From: Pseudoalteromonas sp. Z1A8
Lineage (GTDB): Bacteria > Pseudomonadota > Gammaproteobacteria > Enterobacterales > Alteromonadaceae
Length of the DNA stretch: 44,104 bases
NCBI RefSeq assembly: GCF_011378855.1
Contig: NZ_WTLB01000023.1
Span: 1-44,104 of the forward strand
Direction: 5' to 3'
The notes under the pieces were generated by a model. That model was not told where the DNA came from. It ran no database searches and saw only the letters and a program-made list of their open reading frames with translations. Both the position numbers and the translations under genes were made by a program. This document shows positions 43,904 through 44,104 of the stretch, piece after piece; the stretch's first letter is position 1, and the number at the start of each line of letters is the position of its first letter.

Positions 43904-43935
43904 AAAAAGGGAGCATTTAAATGCTCCCTTTTTAG
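43904..43935. terminator. Terminator after the barrel gene
   Basis: AAAAAGGGAGCATTT is directly followed by its reverse complement AAATGCTCCCTTTTT, a long perfect palindrome with A and T runs on either side, usable in both directions. It is 8 bp after the stop. Confidence 0.92.
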
Positions 43936-43957
43936 TTTAATAAAATTGGTATAGATT

Positions 43958-44104
43958 ATACCAACCTGCATAAATCTTTGATCAATTTAACGAATTAAAT
44001 TGCACTATAACGTCGTTAAATATTTTTTATTTAGAACAACTAGATACAAAAATTTTTGCCTAGTTCTAGCGTAATTTTCTTAACGTTAAATAGACCCCAT
44101 ATAT
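43958..44104 (+). repeat. 161 bp fold-back repeat, copy C (cut by window end)
   Basis: It begins with ATACCAACCTG and matches copy A with about four changes over 147 bases; the right 14 or so bases lie beyond the window. Just before it, TTGGTATA-GAT-TATACCAA (43946-43964) forms a perfect palindrome, as if the right end of an older element abuts the left end of this one. Confidence 0.9.

Overview
The window is an AT-rich stretch of chromosome from a marine gammaproteobacterium. Gene content, protein style and the repeats point to Alteromonadales, most likely Pseudoalteromonas; the genus is an inference from recognition, not from a search. It is dense core-type chromosome with no prophage, integrase, transposase, CRISPR array or plasmid functions visible. 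Every long stretch is accounted for except the ~410 bp leader in front of the cytochrome oxidase operon.

Layout. 1-816: end of a ribosomal RNA operon (5S rRNA, terminator), then a decayed partial copy of the 5S 3' half and of the terminator, then a ~162 bp fold-back repeat. 817-3939: two secreted proteins of unknown function, a TerB-like protein, and a flavin reductase diverging from a LysR regulator across a perfect palindrome. 3972-8445: a nitric-oxide defence locus. NorR diverges from a small membrane protein, NnrS and flavohaemoprotein Hmp, with a NorR-type site and a sigma-54-type promoter between them. 8463-14699: lipoprotein plus S41 peptidase, secreted endonuclease I, CbpA/CbpM chaperone pair, PepSY membrane protein, a hypothetical protein and a hotdog thioesterase. 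14822-15543: lexA with two SOS boxes and a terminator.

15960-24207: a complete aa3-type cytochrome c oxidase operon: coxB with a fused cytochrome c domain, coxA, ctaG, coxC, SURF1, a CxxxC protein of unknown role, ctaA/COX15, ctaB and SCO. A DUF2909 gene lies antisense inside it. These genes supply the catalytic subunits, haem A synthesis (CtaB then CtaA) and copper insertion (CtaG, SCO). 24421-26772: a polysaccharide deacetylase and a DinF-type MATE transporter whose 5' ends overlap. 26949-39844: a region that keeps the E. coli order nfuA-gntX-bioH ... tex-greB-ompR-envZ, with extra genes inserted (an M14 peptidase, a putative metalloprotease pair, a CBS protein and a small secreted protein). 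39849-43935: a GH97 alpha-glucosidase, then a periplasmic cupredoxin overlapping an outer-membrane barrel protein.

A family of ~161 bp elements with ends ATACCAACCTG/CAGGTTGGTAT occurs in several intergenic gaps. Two copies are near-identical, one is inverted, one is rearranged and one is strongly diverged. Three of them sit between convergent genes, close to the stop codon of the minus-strand gene. This repeat family, the NorR promoter region with its uncharacterised small membrane protein, and the cupredoxin/barrel pair are the most worthwhile things to follow up.
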